This document shows, piece by piece, positions 27,259-35,912 of a stretch of DNA of 64,000 bases. Below the pieces are notes generated by a model, which saw nothing but the letters and a program-made list of their open reading frames with translations, ran no database searches and was not told the DNA's origin. The DNA lies in the NCBI GenBank assembly GCA_963794185.1, contig CAWCDM010000096.1:186001-250000 (forward strand). Direction: 5' to 3'. Numbering within the stretch: the stretch's first letter is position 1; every line of letters starts with the position of its first letter. The stretch is from JAMXLO01 sp963794185. GTDB taxonomy: Bacteria > Pseudomonadota > Alphaproteobacteria > Acetobacterales > Acetobacteraceae. A program made the position numbers and the translations under genes.

Positions 27259-27416
27259 CGGGTGATTCGAGAGACTTGTGTTGGGTATTCGTCATGGTTA
27301 ACCGCAGGTCTCCCGGCCCAGGCATCGTCCCGCCCAGATCACCGACATAACCTTATACCCTTCCGCGCCGCAATCGCAACAAAGTTGATCCGGCCGGCAG
27401 CGAAAGTGACATTGGC

Positions 27417-29801
27417 GTGACGAATACAACCTCGGTGCGGCACCCCCATCAGTTCCGCAGGCAGATCACCGCAGCCATGCGGCGCGCCGCAATAGCCGCG
27501 TCAGTTGTGCTTGTCTCGATCTGTTGCACGATGGCGTCCGTCGCGCTGCAGGCCCAGGCGGATGAGGCAGCCGGCTTTGTCGGCGGTCAGGTTTGCGCGG
27601 GATGCCATGTGGCCGAGGCCGAACGCTGGGCAGGATCGCACCACGCCTTGGCCATGCAGAATGCGACCACGGCGACGGTCCTCGGCGATTTCTCCGATGC
27701 CAGGCTCAGTCACTTCGGCGTCGTGACCAGTTTTTCGCGCTCGGGCGGTAAGTTCCTGGTGCGCACCGATGGGCCTGATGGCGCTCTCCACGAGTATGAG
27801 ATCGCCTACACATTCGGCGTCTATCCGCTGCAGCAGTACCTGATCGCAATGCCCGGTGGCCGACTCCAGGCACTTGGCATCGCCTGGGACACTCGACCGA
27901 AAGAGCAGGGCGGCCAACGTTGGATTCATCTCAACCCGGAGCAAAAGCTGCCCGCCGGCGACCGACTGCATTGGACGGGGCGCGATCAGACCTGGAATTA
28001 CATGTGCGCCGACTGCCACTCCACAGGCCTGACGAAGGACTACGACCTGACTGCAAACACGTATGCGACCAAGTGGGCCGACGTGGACGTGTCGTGCGAG
28101 TCCTGTCACGGGCCTGGCTCCCGTCACATTGCCTGGGCGCACGCGCACACGGGCGCGCGTGCAAACGCGGCTGGGGCCGGTCTCGCGGAGTCAGATCGGG
28201 CGGGCTTGACGAACTGGTTGAAGGCAACCGACCAAGGCCACTGGGAGATGAATCCCGACACCGGCATTGCCCGGCGCACGGAGCCGCTCGCCTCGGCGGA
28301 ACTCGAAACGTGCGCCGCGTGCCATTCTCGGCGCAAGGTGCTCGCGAAGGATGCCGTTCCCGGCGCGAGATTTCTCGATTCCTATCTGCCGGCGTTGCTC
28401 GAGCCAGGCCTCTATCACGCCGACGGCCAGATCGACGGCGAGGTGTTCGAATACGGCTCTTTCGTGCAGAGCCGCATGCATCGTGCCGGCGTCACCTGTT
28501 CGAATTGCCATGACCCACACAGCCTTGCACTGCGCGCTGAGGGCAACGCGCTCTGCGGCCAATGCCACGCGCCGGCAAAGTTCGACGTGGCCGAGCATCA
28601 CCATCACCAACCCGGCGGCACCGGCGCGCAGTGCGTCAACTGCCACATGCCGACGAAGACCTACATGGTCGTGGATCGCAGGCACGATCACAGCTTTCGT
28701 GTCCCGCGGCCGGATCTGTCGGCATCGATCGGCACGCCGAACGCGTGCACCCAGTGCCATACCGACCGAGCCGCGGACTGGGCCGCGCGCGCGATCGCCG
28801 GATGGTATCCGCGGGGCCGGCAGACGCAACCGCAGTACGGGACCGCGCTGTATGCCGGACGGACTGGAGCAGTCGATGCGGAACGGCGACTTGACGAGCT
28901 GATCCTCGATCAGAGCCAGCCGGACATTTCGCGCGCCAGCGCCCTGCCGCTTCTGCCGCGCTATGCCACGCCGGCGTCCGAAGCCGCGATCAAGGCCGCG
29001 ATCATGGACCCCAGTGCGCTGGTCCGGTCCGCGGTGCCACGTGCACTGCCATCCGCTCCATCGCGAACCGTGGTTCAGGCTGTCGCGCCTCTTTTGAGTG
29101 ATCCTGTCCGCGCGGTACGCGTGGAAGCGGCTCGCGCACTCTCTGGCGTCGATCCCAACACGTTGACGCAGGATCAACGGAATGCGTTCGACGGCGCATA
29201 TCGCGAACTGGTTGCCGCGGAGATGGTCGACGCCGATCGTCCCGAGGCGCATCTGAACCTCGGCCTGCTGAACCTGCGGCGGCAGGTTCCGGCGGAGGCC
29301 GAAGCGGAATACCGCACGGCGCTGCGGCTCGATCCCGGTTTCGTTCCCGCCTTGGCAAATCTGGCCGACCTCGATCGAATGCGTGGCCAGGATCAGCAAG
29401 GCGCCGAGCTGCTGCGCAAGGCCCTGCTCATTGAACCGAACAATGCCGATGTTCGGCATTCTCTCGGCCTGCTGCTGGTACGGCAGCACAACTACGCTGA
29501 GGCGCTGGGCCAGTTGCAACAGGCCAGCGAACTGGCGCCGGGCAATGTGCGCTACGCATATGTCTATGCCATCGCGCTGAACTCCACCGGTGCAGTCGCC
29601 CCGGCGATGGCGTTGCTCGAACATACGCACCGGCAACATCCGGCGGATTCGGATGTACTCGTCGCCCTCGTCTCGATTGCACGTGACAGCGGAGATCCTG
29701 CTGCGGCACTGCGTTACGCACGCGAGCTGGCCGTTCTGCATCCCGCGGATATGCAGGTTCGCGCGATGGTGCTGGATCTCGAGAAACGTCAAAACCGATG
29801 A
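27417..29801 (+). CDS. Periplasmic octaheme c-type cytochrome with HEAT and TPR repeats
   Basis: A protein of up to 794 residues. After a signal peptide (MRRAAIAASVVLVSICCTMA, from the ATG at 27477) come eight CxxCH heme motifs between residues 60 and 448: CAGCH, CADCH, CESCH, CAACH, CSNCH, CGQCH, CVNCH and CTQCH. A HEAT-like helical part follows at about 510-580 and three to four TPR units at about 605-790 (AHLNLGLLNLRR, ALANLADLDRMRG). It should shuttle electrons in the periplasm and bind a partner through its repeats. The GTG at 27417 is an alternative start without a good ribosome site. It diverges from the ferritin-like gene across 158 bases, so both may share a promoter region. Confidence 0.88.
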   Translation: MTNTTSVRHPHQFRRQITAAMRRAAIAASVVLVSICCTMASVALQAQADEAAGFVGGQVCAGCHVAEAERWAGSHHALAMQNATTATVLGDFSDARLSHFGVVTSFSRSGGKFLVRTDGPDGALHEYEIAYTFGVYPLQQYLIAMPGGRLQALGIAWDTRPKEQGGQRWIHLNPEQKLPAGDRLHWTGRDQTWNYMCADCHSTGLTKDYDLTANTYATKWADVDVSCESCHGPGSRHIAWAHAHTGARANAAGAGLAESDRAGLTNWLKATDQGHWEMNPDTGIARRTEPLASAELETCAACHSRRKVLAKDAVPGARFLDSYLPALLEPGLYHADGQIDGEVFEYGSFVQSRMHRAGVTCSNCHDPHSLALRAEGNALCGQCHAPAKFDVAEHHHHQPGGTGAQCVNCHMPTKTYMVVDRRHDHSFRVPRPDLSASIGTPNACTQCHTDRAADWAARAIAGWYPRGRQTQPQYGTALYAGRTGAVDAERRLDELILDQSQPDISRASALPLLPRYATPASEAAIKAAIMDPSALVRSAVPRALPSAPSRTVVQAVAPLLSDPVRAVRVEAARALSGVDPNTLTQDQRNAFDGAYRELVAAEMVDADRPEAHLNLGLLNLRRQVPAEAEAEYRTALRLDPGFVPALANLADLDRMRGQDQQGAELLRKALLIEPNNADVRHSLGLLLVRQHNYAEALGQLQQASELAPGNVRYAYVYAIALNSTGAVAPAMALLEHTHRQHPADSDVLVALVSIARDSGDPAAALRYARELAVLHPADMQVRAMVLDLEKRQNR

Positions 29802-29839
29802 CCGTGCAAGACGCGACCCGTGCATGACGCCAAGCCGAG

Positions 29840-30130
29840 CCCGACGCGGCTCAGCCGCCAAGCACCTCGATCGAGGTGGACTTGATCAGCGCGCGGACCG
29901 GGCCGCCAGGCGAGAGCGCCAGACGAACGATGGCGTCGGGCGTGCGCGGGTCAGCAGGGCGCCGCTCTGCAAGGCAATCTCCACCAACACGGAACGCCGC
30001 GCCGCCTCCGCGGCAATCCGGCGTACCGTACCCGGCGCGCTGTTCCGACTCATGCAGCGCGCGCGTCACATAGATGGCCGGCAGCCGTAGCGCCGCTTTC
30101 AGGCACGTCAGAGACGGCCCGTGCATCCTC
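29840..30130 (-). pseudogene. Remnant of a molybdate ABC transporter ATPase gene (modC 3' end)
   Basis: In pieces spread over frames, the minus strand reads LPAIYVTRALHESEQ, then AAEARRSVLVEIAL and GALLTRAR, then DAIVRLALSPGGPVRALIKS near the stop at about 29850. The last parts match the TOBE domain at the end of ModC-type ATPases and the first matches the helix after the D-loop. The Walker A and B regions are absent and frames shift, so the gene is dead. It follows the remnant of a binding-protein gene on the same strand. Confidence 0.62.
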
Positions 30131-30144
30131 GGCGGCGGGGGACG

Positions 30145-30327
30145 GCCAGCCCAGCATCAAGTCGGGCGCAACGGGTGCCAAATGAACCACCGCGGGCGGA
30201 CCGGCCGGCAAGACACGCGCAAACTGGTCCGGGCAAGAACCGTGCGGCCGCTCGCCTCGACGACTTCAGCCGCGAACGCTGCTCCAGACCGCAACAACAC
30301 CAGAACCAGGACCACGCGACTCAGCAT
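30145..30327 (-). pseudogene. Remnant of a periplasmic binding-protein gene (5' end)
   Basis: From an ATG at 30327 the strand encodes a signal peptide (MLSRVVLVLVLLRSGAAFAA) and EVVEASGRTV; after one frame change at about 30230 it continues LPAGPPAVVHLAPVAPDLML then GWPSP, a pattern seen at the N-terminus of ABC substrate-binding proteins. The rest is missing and the sequence passes into the modC remnant, so most of an ABC operon was deleted between them. The Mo-box at 30348-30371 lies 21 bases upstream of its ATG. Confidence 0.6.
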
Positions 30328-30347
30328 GCTGTCTCCCCACGCTGCCA

Positions 30348-30371
30348 CGATATAGCTTCTAAGATATAGCG
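30348..30371. promoter_or_regulatory. Mo-box (ModE operator)
   Basis: CGATATA at 30348-30354 and TATAGCG at 30365-30371 form an inverted repeat with a 10-base spacer. This is the arrangement of the ModE consensus (CGNTATA-N10-TATANCG). It lies between the decayed transporter genes, read leftward from 30327, and the ModE-like regulator gene at 30513, where repression of the importer in the presence of molybdate would be expected. Confidence 0.7.
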
Positions 30372-30512
30372 CGAGGTGCGCACTGCGGGGCGGGGCACTG
30401 ACGCAATTGCCTGCCGTCAGCAGTGGTGCAAACCGCATTGCGGTACCCCAGCCGTCTGTCGCACAAGACTGTGATTGATTATGAGGCACCTTGCGTGGTT
30501 GGTTATTGCGCC

Positions 30513-30896
30513 ATGGGGAAGCGAAAGCCACGGTCGCCGGAAGCGGCCAACGTCGGCGATCGGCTCAGTATCAGGCTCGATCTGGCAACCGGTGCCCGGA
30601 TCGGCCCCGGCAAGGTCGCCGTGTTGGAGGAAATCGCGCGGTCGGGCTCGCTCTCTGCCGCCGGGCGGGTGCTGCGCATGTCCTATCGGCGCACCTGGGA
30701 ACTTGTCGAGGAACTCAACCGCAGCCTGGGCACCCCGGTCGTCGAAACTGCGGCAGGTGGCAGCGGAGGTGGTGGCTCCGTGCTGACCGAGGCTGGAAAG
30801 GCGGTCATCGCTCGTTATCGCGCGATCGAGATGGATGCCGCGCTGGCGGCCCGCAAACATCTGCTTGCGCTCAGCCGTGTCCGTGCCCACAAGTGA
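30513..30896 (+). CDS. modE: ModE-like winged-helix transcriptional regulator
   Basis: A 127-residue protein equal to the N-terminal DNA-binding domain of ModE. The LysR-like helix-turn-helix reads EEIARSGSLSAAGRVLRMSY and RRTWELVEELN at about 40-75, followed by a Gly-rich loop and LTEAGKAVIARYR. It lacks the C-terminal TOBE molybdate-binding pair of E. coli ModE; that role could be served by the separate Mop protein encoded 28 bases downstream. The ATG gives MGKRKPRSP; earlier in-frame starts are possible. A Mo-box upstream fits its function. Confidence 0.85.
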   Translation: MGKRKPRSPEAANVGDRLSIRLDLATGARIGPGKVAVLEEIARSGSLSAAGRVLRMSYRRTWELVEELNRSLGTPVVETAAGGSGGGGSVLTEAGKAVIARYRAIEMDAALAARKHLLALSRVRAHK

Positions 30897-30924
30897 GCAT
30901 CGCCCCCGAAAAGGAGACTGCTTG

Positions 30925-31131
30925 ATGAAGCTTTCCGCCCGCAACCAGATTGCCGGCACGATCAAGACCGTGAAGCCCGGTGCGACGACCACTCATGTGA
31001 CGATAGAAGTGTCGCCCGCGGTGACAATCACCTCGTCGATCACCAACGAGGCTGCCGAGGAGCTTGGGCTGAAGCCGGGGATGAAGGCAACCGCGGTGAT
31101 CAAGGCTTCCGATGTGATGGTCGGCGTCTGA
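30925..31131 (+). CDS. mop: Mop-type molybdenum-pterin/molybdate-binding protein (single TOBE domain)
   Basis: A 68-residue molbindin. It begins KLSARNQIAGTIKTVKPG and has GLKPGMKATAVIKASDVM at the end, the classical Mop/TOBE pattern; hexamers of such proteins store molybdate or tungstate. AAGGAG lies 8 bases before the ATG. Together with the ModE-like gene it makes a two-gene molybdate-sensing unit, kept although the importer on the other side of the operator is broken. Two molybdenum enzymes are encoded in this window (23.7 and 55.9 kb). Confidence 0.93.
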   Translation: MKLSARNQIAGTIKTVKPGATTTHVTIEVSPAVTITSSITNEAAEELGLKPGMKATAVIKASDVMVGV

Positions 31132-31180
31132 TCAATCGGCCGCACCCGCCAAGTCTGTCACCTCCGGCCGCTGTAGAGCA

Positions 31181-31648
31181 ATGAAAGAGGAACACTCTGC
31201 AACCGACGACGGTCTGCGCCCGGGCGAGGTGGCGATTGTGCTGCCGTCGCAGAGCGATGCCGACGTGTATTTCATCGGAAGCATCCGCACGCCGTGGCGC
31301 ACCCGCGGCGAGTGCCCGAAGCGCGGCGAGCCCGATGGCCCGATCTGCTCAATCGTGGTCGACGAGCCCTGGCGCGCGGCGCTAACCGATCTGGCCAATC
31401 ACCGGCGTATCCAGGTGCTCTACTGGATGCATCGCGCGCGCCGCGATCTGGTGCTGCAGACGCCGTTGCGCACCGGCCAGACCACCGGCAGCTTCGCACT
31501 GCGCTCGCCGGCGCGCCCGAACCCCATCGCGTCGTCGATCGTCGATCTCGTGGCGATCCAGGGCACGACGTTGCAGGTGCGCGGCCTCGATTGTCTCGAC
31601 GGCACGCCACTGATCGACCTCAAGCCGGAGCGAGGCGTTTCCGACTAG
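31181..31648 (+). CDS. trmO: TrmO family tRNA N6-methyltransferase (TsaA-like)
   Basis: A 155-residue protein with the TsaA/TrmO beta-barrel. The block YFIGSIRTPWRTRGECPKRG near 33-52 is typical, as are LYWMHRARRDL, TGSFALRSPARPNPIASSIV and GLDCLDGTPLIDLKP. TrmO methylates the N6 of threonylcarbamoyl-adenosine in certain tRNAs with S-adenosylmethionine, but some homologues are taken to act in other pathways. It stands 49 bases behind mop on the same strand. The first 25 residues are longer than usual, so a later start is possible. Confidence 0.85.
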   Translation: MKEEHSATDDGLRPGEVAIVLPSQSDADVYFIGSIRTPWRTRGECPKRGEPDGPICSIVVDEPWRAALTDLANHRRIQVLYWMHRARRDLVLQTPLRTGQTTGSFALRSPARPNPIASSIVDLVAIQGTTLQVRGLDCLDGTPLIDLKPERGVSD

Positions 31649-31702
31649 CCGGGAAGCAGGCATGATGCCGCCGGCCGCCCATCAATCCGGGAGAAAACGC
31701 TC

Positions 31703-33118
31703 ATGCCGCACGACGCCTTGCGCACGATTCTGCCCATCGCCGGCTGGCCCGCCGAGCGCGCTGACTCAGTCGAATTCACCGGCGGCACCGACCCCGTGCT
31801 GCCCACACCGTTCCGCATCGGCGTTGCCGGCACCGCGACCCTGGCCGCGACCGGGCTTGCCGCCGCCGACCTGTGGGAGATCCGCTCTGGAAAGCGCCAG
31901 AACGTCGCCGTCGATCTGCGCCAGGCCACGGCATCCTTGCGCAGCGGCCACTACATGAAGCTCGGCGACGGGAATGTCTCGGCAGCGCGCAATACGATCA
32001 TGGGCGTCTATCCCACCAAGGATGGCCGCTGGAGTTATCTGCATTGCAATTTTCCAAATCATCGCGCCGCGGCACTCGGCGTGCTCGGCGTTGCGGAAGA
32101 TCGCGAAGCAGTCGCGCGCGCCGTGCTGAACTGGAACGCCGCCGACCTGGAAGAGGCGATCATCGCCGCCAAGGGCGCCGGTGGCATGGTGCGGACGCAC
32201 GACGAATGGGCGCGGCACCCGCAGGCTGCCGCGATCGCAGCGTTGCCTTTGATGGAGATCGTGCGGATCGGCGACAGCCCACCGGAGGATCTGCCAAAAG
32301 GCGACCGTCCGCTCTCGGGCGTTCGCGTGCTCGACCTGACGCGCGTGCTCGCCGGCCCGACCTGCGCGCGCACGCTCGCCGAGCACGGCGCAGACGTGCT
32401 GAAGATCACCGGCGCGCATCTTCCCAACCTTGGCCACCAGGAATTCGACACCGGCCACGGCAAGCTGTCGGCGCATCTCGATCTGCGCGAGCAGCGGGAC
32501 GTCGATATCCTGCGTGGCCTCGTGCGCGAGGCGGACGTGTTCTCGCAGGGCTATCGTCCGGGCACGCTTGGCGGTCGCGGCCTGTCGCCCGAGGAACTGG
32601 CGGCGATTCGCCCAGGGCTGGTCTATGTGTCGCTGTGCGCGTTCGGCCATACCGGCCCCTGGGCGTCGCGGCGCGGCTTCGACACCGTCGTGCAGACGGT
32701 GAGCGGCATCACGTCGCGGCAGGCCGAGATCGTACCGGGCAAGACGCCGGGACCGCAATTCTATCCAGTCTCCGCCATCGATTATTGCACGGGGTACCTG
32801 ATGGCGTTCGGTGCGATGGTCGCCCTTGCCCGCCGCGCGCGCGAAGGCGGCAGCTGGCTGGTGCGCATCTCGCTGGCGCAGGTCGGCAAGTGGATCGTCG
32901 ATCTCGGCGAAGTGCCGGCCGATGCGGCGCGCGATGCGCCGGCTGAGTTTACTCCCGCCGAGCTCGAGGGCTGGTCAACGGTGACCGAAACGCCGTCGGG
33001 CCGGCTGCGGCATTTGAAGCCCACCGTGCAGTTGTCCGAGACGCCACCGTACTGGGCGCGGCCTTCGGTTCCGCTGGGCTACCATCAACCCGTCTGGCCA
33101 CCGCGCGGAACAGCATGA
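31703..33118 (+). CDS. CoA-transferase family III (CaiB/BaiF) protein
   Basis: A 471-residue class III CoA-transferase, which moves CoA between carboxylic acids. The C-terminal two thirds hold the family blocks VLDLTRVLAGPTCARTLAEHGADVLKI (given in part), DTGHGKLSAHLDLRE, FSQGYRPGTL and LVYVSLCAFGHTGPW. The first 200 residues form a second, weaker repeat of the fold. The stop overlaps the ATG of the MFS gene in an ATGA junction, so an imported acid is probably activated by this enzyme. CGGGAG precedes the ATG at 31703. Confidence 0.9.
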   Translation: MPHDALRTILPIAGWPAERADSVEFTGGTDPVLPTPFRIGVAGTATLAATGLAAADLWEIRSGKRQNVAVDLRQATASLRSGHYMKLGDGNVSAARNTIMGVYPTKDGRWSYLHCNFPNHRAAALGVLGVAEDREAVARAVLNWNAADLEEAIIAAKGAGGMVRTHDEWARHPQAAAIAALPLMEIVRIGDSPPEDLPKGDRPLSGVRVLDLTRVLAGPTCARTLAEHGADVLKITGAHLPNLGHQEFDTGHGKLSAHLDLREQRDVDILRGLVREADVFSQGYRPGTLGGRGLSPEELAAIRPGLVYVSLCAFGHTGPWASRRGFDTVVQTVSGITSRQAEIVPGKTPGPQFYPVSAIDYCTGYLMAFGAMVALARRAREGGSWLVRISLAQVGKWIVDLGEVPADAARDAPAEFTPAELEGWSTVTETPSGRLRHLKPTVQLSETPPYWARPSVPLGYHQPVWPPRGTA

Positions 33119-34464
33119 GTCGTAGCGCGACATGCCGGCCGATGGCTGCTTGCGCAGGCGGAAGCATGACCGCCGGCGCCATGACGCCGACCAATCGGCG
33201 GTTCCGCATCATGGGACTGCTGTTCGTCACCGTCGTCATCAACTACCTCGACCGCAGCAACATCTCGATCGCCGCGCCCAGCCTGGCGAGCGATTTCCAT
33301 TTGGATCCGGTGCAGCTCGGCCTGGTGTTCTCGGCATTCAGCTGGACCTACACGCCGTTCCAGCTGCCCGGCGGCTGGCTGGTGGACCGGGTGCATCCGC
33401 GCGTCCTGTATCCCGTGATCATCATGCTCTGGTCGCTGGCGACGCTGTCGCTGGGCCTGGCAAACGGGCTGGTCATGCTGATCGCGCTGCGCATGGCGGT
33501 GGGCTTTTTCGAGGTGCCGACCTTCCTGATCAACAACCGGATCGCCACCACATGGTTCGGCGAGAAGGAGCGCGCCACCTGCATCGCGGTCTATACGGCG
33601 GCGGAGTCGGTGGGCCTCGCGTTCCTGACCCCGGTGCTGGTCTGGCTGAAGCTGGAATTCGGTTGGCCGTCGGTGTTCTTCGTGACCGGAACGCTGGGTC
33701 TGCTCTGGTCGGGCGTGTTCTTTCGCAGCTATCGCGATCCCGCCGAGCATCCGCACGTGAACGCCGCCGAAATCCGCAAGATCGCCGACAGCGGCGGCAT
33801 CCCCGACCTGTCGCGCCGGTCGGCCGCGCATCGCGCCGCGAACAAGGGATCACTGCTGCGCGATCTCGGCGTCGTGCTGGGCCGGCGCAAGCTGTGGGGC
33901 ATCTACTTCGGTCATTTCGTCTGGGGGACCGTCGGCACGTTCTTCCGCACCTGGTTCCCGACGTATCTGGTGACCTACCGGCACTTCACGTTCATCAAGG
34001 CCGGCTTCTATATTTCGCTGCCGTTCCTTGCGGTGTTCGTCGGCGTCCTGGTGTCCGGCGCGGTGTCGGACCTGCTGGTGCGGCGCGGCTTCAGCCTGAC
34101 CTTTGCGCGCAAGGCCCCGATCATCGGCGGCCTGATTTTCTCCACCAGCATCGTCGGCGCAAACTACGTCGACAGCGAGCCGCTGATCATCCTGTTCCTG
34201 ACGTTTGCCTTCTTCTGCAATGGCGTCGCCTCGATCCACTGGTCACTGGTCTCCGCTACCGCTCCCGAGCGGCTGATCGGCCTGACCAGCTCGATGTTCA
34301 ATTTCATGGGCGGCCTGGCCGGCATCCTGTCACCGATCGTCATCGGCTTCCTGCTGCGCGCCGGGGATTTCCGGCTGCCGCTGGTCTTCATCGCCGTCAT
34401 CGAGGCGCTGGGCGTGTGCTCGTACATCTTCGTCGTGGGCAAGCTGGAGCGGGTGCGGGATTAG
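33115..34464 (+). CDS. MFS transporter, anion:cation symporter-like family
   Basis: A 449-residue, 12-helix carrier. VVINYLDRSNISIAAPSL in helix 1 is the mark of the ACS family, which moves organic anions such as glucarate, hexuronates or phthalate-type acids with protons. The start is taken at the ATG overlapping the CoA-transferase stop; ATGs at 33166 and 33181 would remove an atypical N-terminal stretch and are good alternatives. The pairing with a CoA-transferase suggests uptake and activation of a carboxylic acid. Confidence 0.9.
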   Translation: MSRSATCRPMAACAGGSMTAGAMTPTNRRFRIMGLLFVTVVINYLDRSNISIAAPSLASDFHLDPVQLGLVFSAFSWTYTPFQLPGGWLVDRVHPRVLYPVIIMLWSLATLSLGLANGLVMLIALRMAVGFFEVPTFLINNRIATTWFGEKERATCIAVYTAAESVGLAFLTPVLVWLKLEFGWPSVFFVTGTLGLLWSGVFFRSYRDPAEHPHVNAAEIRKIADSGGIPDLSRRSAAHRAANKGSLLRDLGVVLGRRKLWGIYFGHFVWGTVGTFFRTWFPTYLVTYRHFTFIKAGFYISLPFLAVFVGVLVSGAVSDLLVRRGFSLTFARKAPIIGGLIFSTSIVGANYVDSEPLIILFLTFAFFCNGVASIHWSLVSATAPERLIGLTSSMFNFMGGLAGILSPIVIGFLLRAGDFRLPLVFIAVIEALGVCSYIFVVGKLERVRD

Positions 34465-34486
34465 GCTCGGCACAAAGGACCGATGG

Positions 34487-34822
34487 TCATTGCTCGGGAT
34501 CGCGACCTGCCCCGGTCAGCGTGCTGAACATCATGCTGTCCCGATTGTCCTGTATCAGCTTCGTAAGCCCCGGGATGCTCACGAGGCCAAGTCCGCGCGG
34601 CACGCCCGTATCGGCGTCAGCCTGGACATCGCCATAGCTCGCGCCCGAGACCTTTTCCCATTTGCCCGCGGGCTTCCTGATCTCGACGTTCACCACGGTT
34701 GCCTTCAACACCATTCGTACGATCGCGTCGCCCGGTCGGGATGGCTTTGACAAACTTGGATGTCCGCCGATCAGCTTCCAACCGCTGCCAAGCGCCCAGG
34801 CGGTCAGTTCTTCCTTTGTCAT
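34487..34822 (-). CDS. Conserved hypothetical protein, 111 aa
   Basis: A soluble 111-residue protein. It begins MTKEELTAWALGSGWKLIGG and contains IVRMVLKATVVNVEIRKPAG then WEKVSGASYGDVQ, and ends with a helix carrying LTKLIQDNRDSMMFS. The regular alternation of charged and hydrophobic residues and the AAAGGTG site ahead of the ATG support a true gene. No known domain. It is convergent with the MFS gene and is followed upstream by a palindromic element. Confidence 0.6.
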   Translation of the reverse strand: MTKEELTAWALGSGWKLIGGHPSLSKPSRPGDAIVRMVLKATVVNVEIRKPAGKWEKVSGASYGDVQADADTGVPRGLGLVSIPGLTKLIQDNRDSMMFSTLTGAGRDPEQ

Positions 34823-34866
34823 GATCATCACCTTTGTTAGAGCAAGTTCAGCCCGACTGCAAAATG

Positions 34867-35031
34867 TGCACCTCGCCCGCTCGCGGGAGAGAGCCTGCCC
34901 CGGACTTGATCCGGGGTCGGAGCGCGTAGCGTGACGGGAGAGGGTGCATCGGCAGTCAAGCACCGGCGGGCCGCACCCTCTCCCGCGTCGCTGACGCGAC
35001 TTGACCTCTCCCGCAAGCGGGCGAGGTGTAC
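34867..35031. repeat. MITE-like palindromic element (family 2, copy 1)
   Basis: A 165-base element with terminal inverted repeats (CCTCGCCCGC...GCGGGCGAGG) and internal arms CGGGAGAGGGTGC and GCACCCTCTCCCG facing each other. A second copy lies at 44474-44613 in the opposite orientation; this copy has about 25 extra bases near its left arm. It encodes nothing. It fills most of the gap between the hypothetical gene start (34822) and the SDR gene end (35150). Confidence 0.8.
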
Positions 35032-35076
35032 TTTGCGGCTCGGCGCCTCCAGTCACAATGAATATGCTCCGCTTGC

Positions 35077-35100
35077 CTGGGTGTCCGGTGGGACACCCGG
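35077..35100. other. Hairpin, possible terminator of the SDR gene
   Basis: GGGTGTCC at 35079-35086 and GGACACCC at 35091-35098 form an 8-bp stem with a four-base loop, extendable by one G-T and one G-C pair. It lies about 50 bases after the SDR stop on the minus strand. No T-run follows, so an intrinsic terminator is not certain. Confidence 0.4.
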
Positions 35101-35149
35101 TTGCCGCCAGGAAGACGTTTTGACTCCGGTGCCCCCGCGTTAGGCATCC

Positions 35150-35881
35150 CTACAGCGATACGCCGCCATCGATTGTAACCTCGGCGCCGGTGATGTAGCC
35201 GCTCTCCTCCGAGAGCAGGAACAGCACGAGCTTCGCCACCTCCTCCGCGGTCCCCATGCGCTTCATCGGCGCCTGCTGCACGCGACGCTGGTTCTGCTCC
35301 GGGGTGCGAACATTCAGCATCTCGGTGTCGATCGGCCCGGGATGCACCGAGTTCACGCGTATTCCGCGCGGTGCGAGTTCGATCGCCGCGGCCTTGGTCA
35401 TGCCGCGCAGCGCCCACTTCGTTGCACTGTAAGCGATGGCGCCCGGCGACCCGCGCAGTCCCGCAACGGATGAAATATTGACGATCGACCCCCCGCCCGA
35501 GCGTTCCATCAAATCGACGACGGCCTTCATGCCCAGAAAACAGCCAAGCTGATTGACCCGCATGTGCCGTTCGAACAGCGCGGCATCGGTTTCCATCAGC
35601 GGCCGAGGGATGAAGATGCCGGCGTTGTTCACCATGCCATGCAGGCCGCCGAGCGACTGCGCCGCGTCAACCGCCTTTGCCCAATCGGCCTCTTCGGTAA
35701 CATCCTGGCGAAGGAAGACCGCAGCACGGCCAAGCTCGTCCGCCAATCGGCGGCCCTCGGCCTCGAGCACGTCGCCGATCACGACCTTTGCGCCCTCGGC
35801 GACCAGCAGTCGCGCCTCCGCCGCGCCCTGGCCGCGCGCGCCACCGCTGATGAGCACAACCTTGTCATCGAACCGCGCCAT
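35150..35881 (-). CDS. Short-chain dehydrogenase/reductase (SDR), classical type
   Basis: A 243-residue NAD(P)-dependent oxidoreductase. The dinucleotide motif ISGGARGQGAAEA is at about 10-22, NNAG at about 87-90, and the catalytic Ser-Tyr-Lys are in VNISSVAGLRG and IAYSATKWALRG. Sequence type matches cyclohexanol or 3-alpha-hydroxysteroid-like SDRs, but the substrate is unknown. GGAGG before the ATG at 35881 sets the start. It follows the flavin monooxygenase gene by about 30 bases on the same strand, so an alcohol or ketone intermediate could pass between them. Confidence 0.93.
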   Translation of the reverse strand: MARFDDKVVLISGGARGQGAAEARLLVAEGAKVVIGDVLEAEGRRLADELGRAAVFLRQDVTEEADWAKAVDAAQSLGGLHGMVNNAGIFIPRPLMETDAALFERHMRVNQLGCFLGMKAVVDLMERSGGGSIVNISSVAGLRGSPGAIAYSATKWALRGMTKAAAIELAPRGIRVNSVHPGPIDTEMLNVRTPEQNQRRVQQAPMKRMGTAEEVAKLVLFLLSEESGYITGAEVTIDGGVSL

Positions 35882-35912
35882 CGTTTCCTCCATGACTGCT
35901 CGCGCTGCAGGC

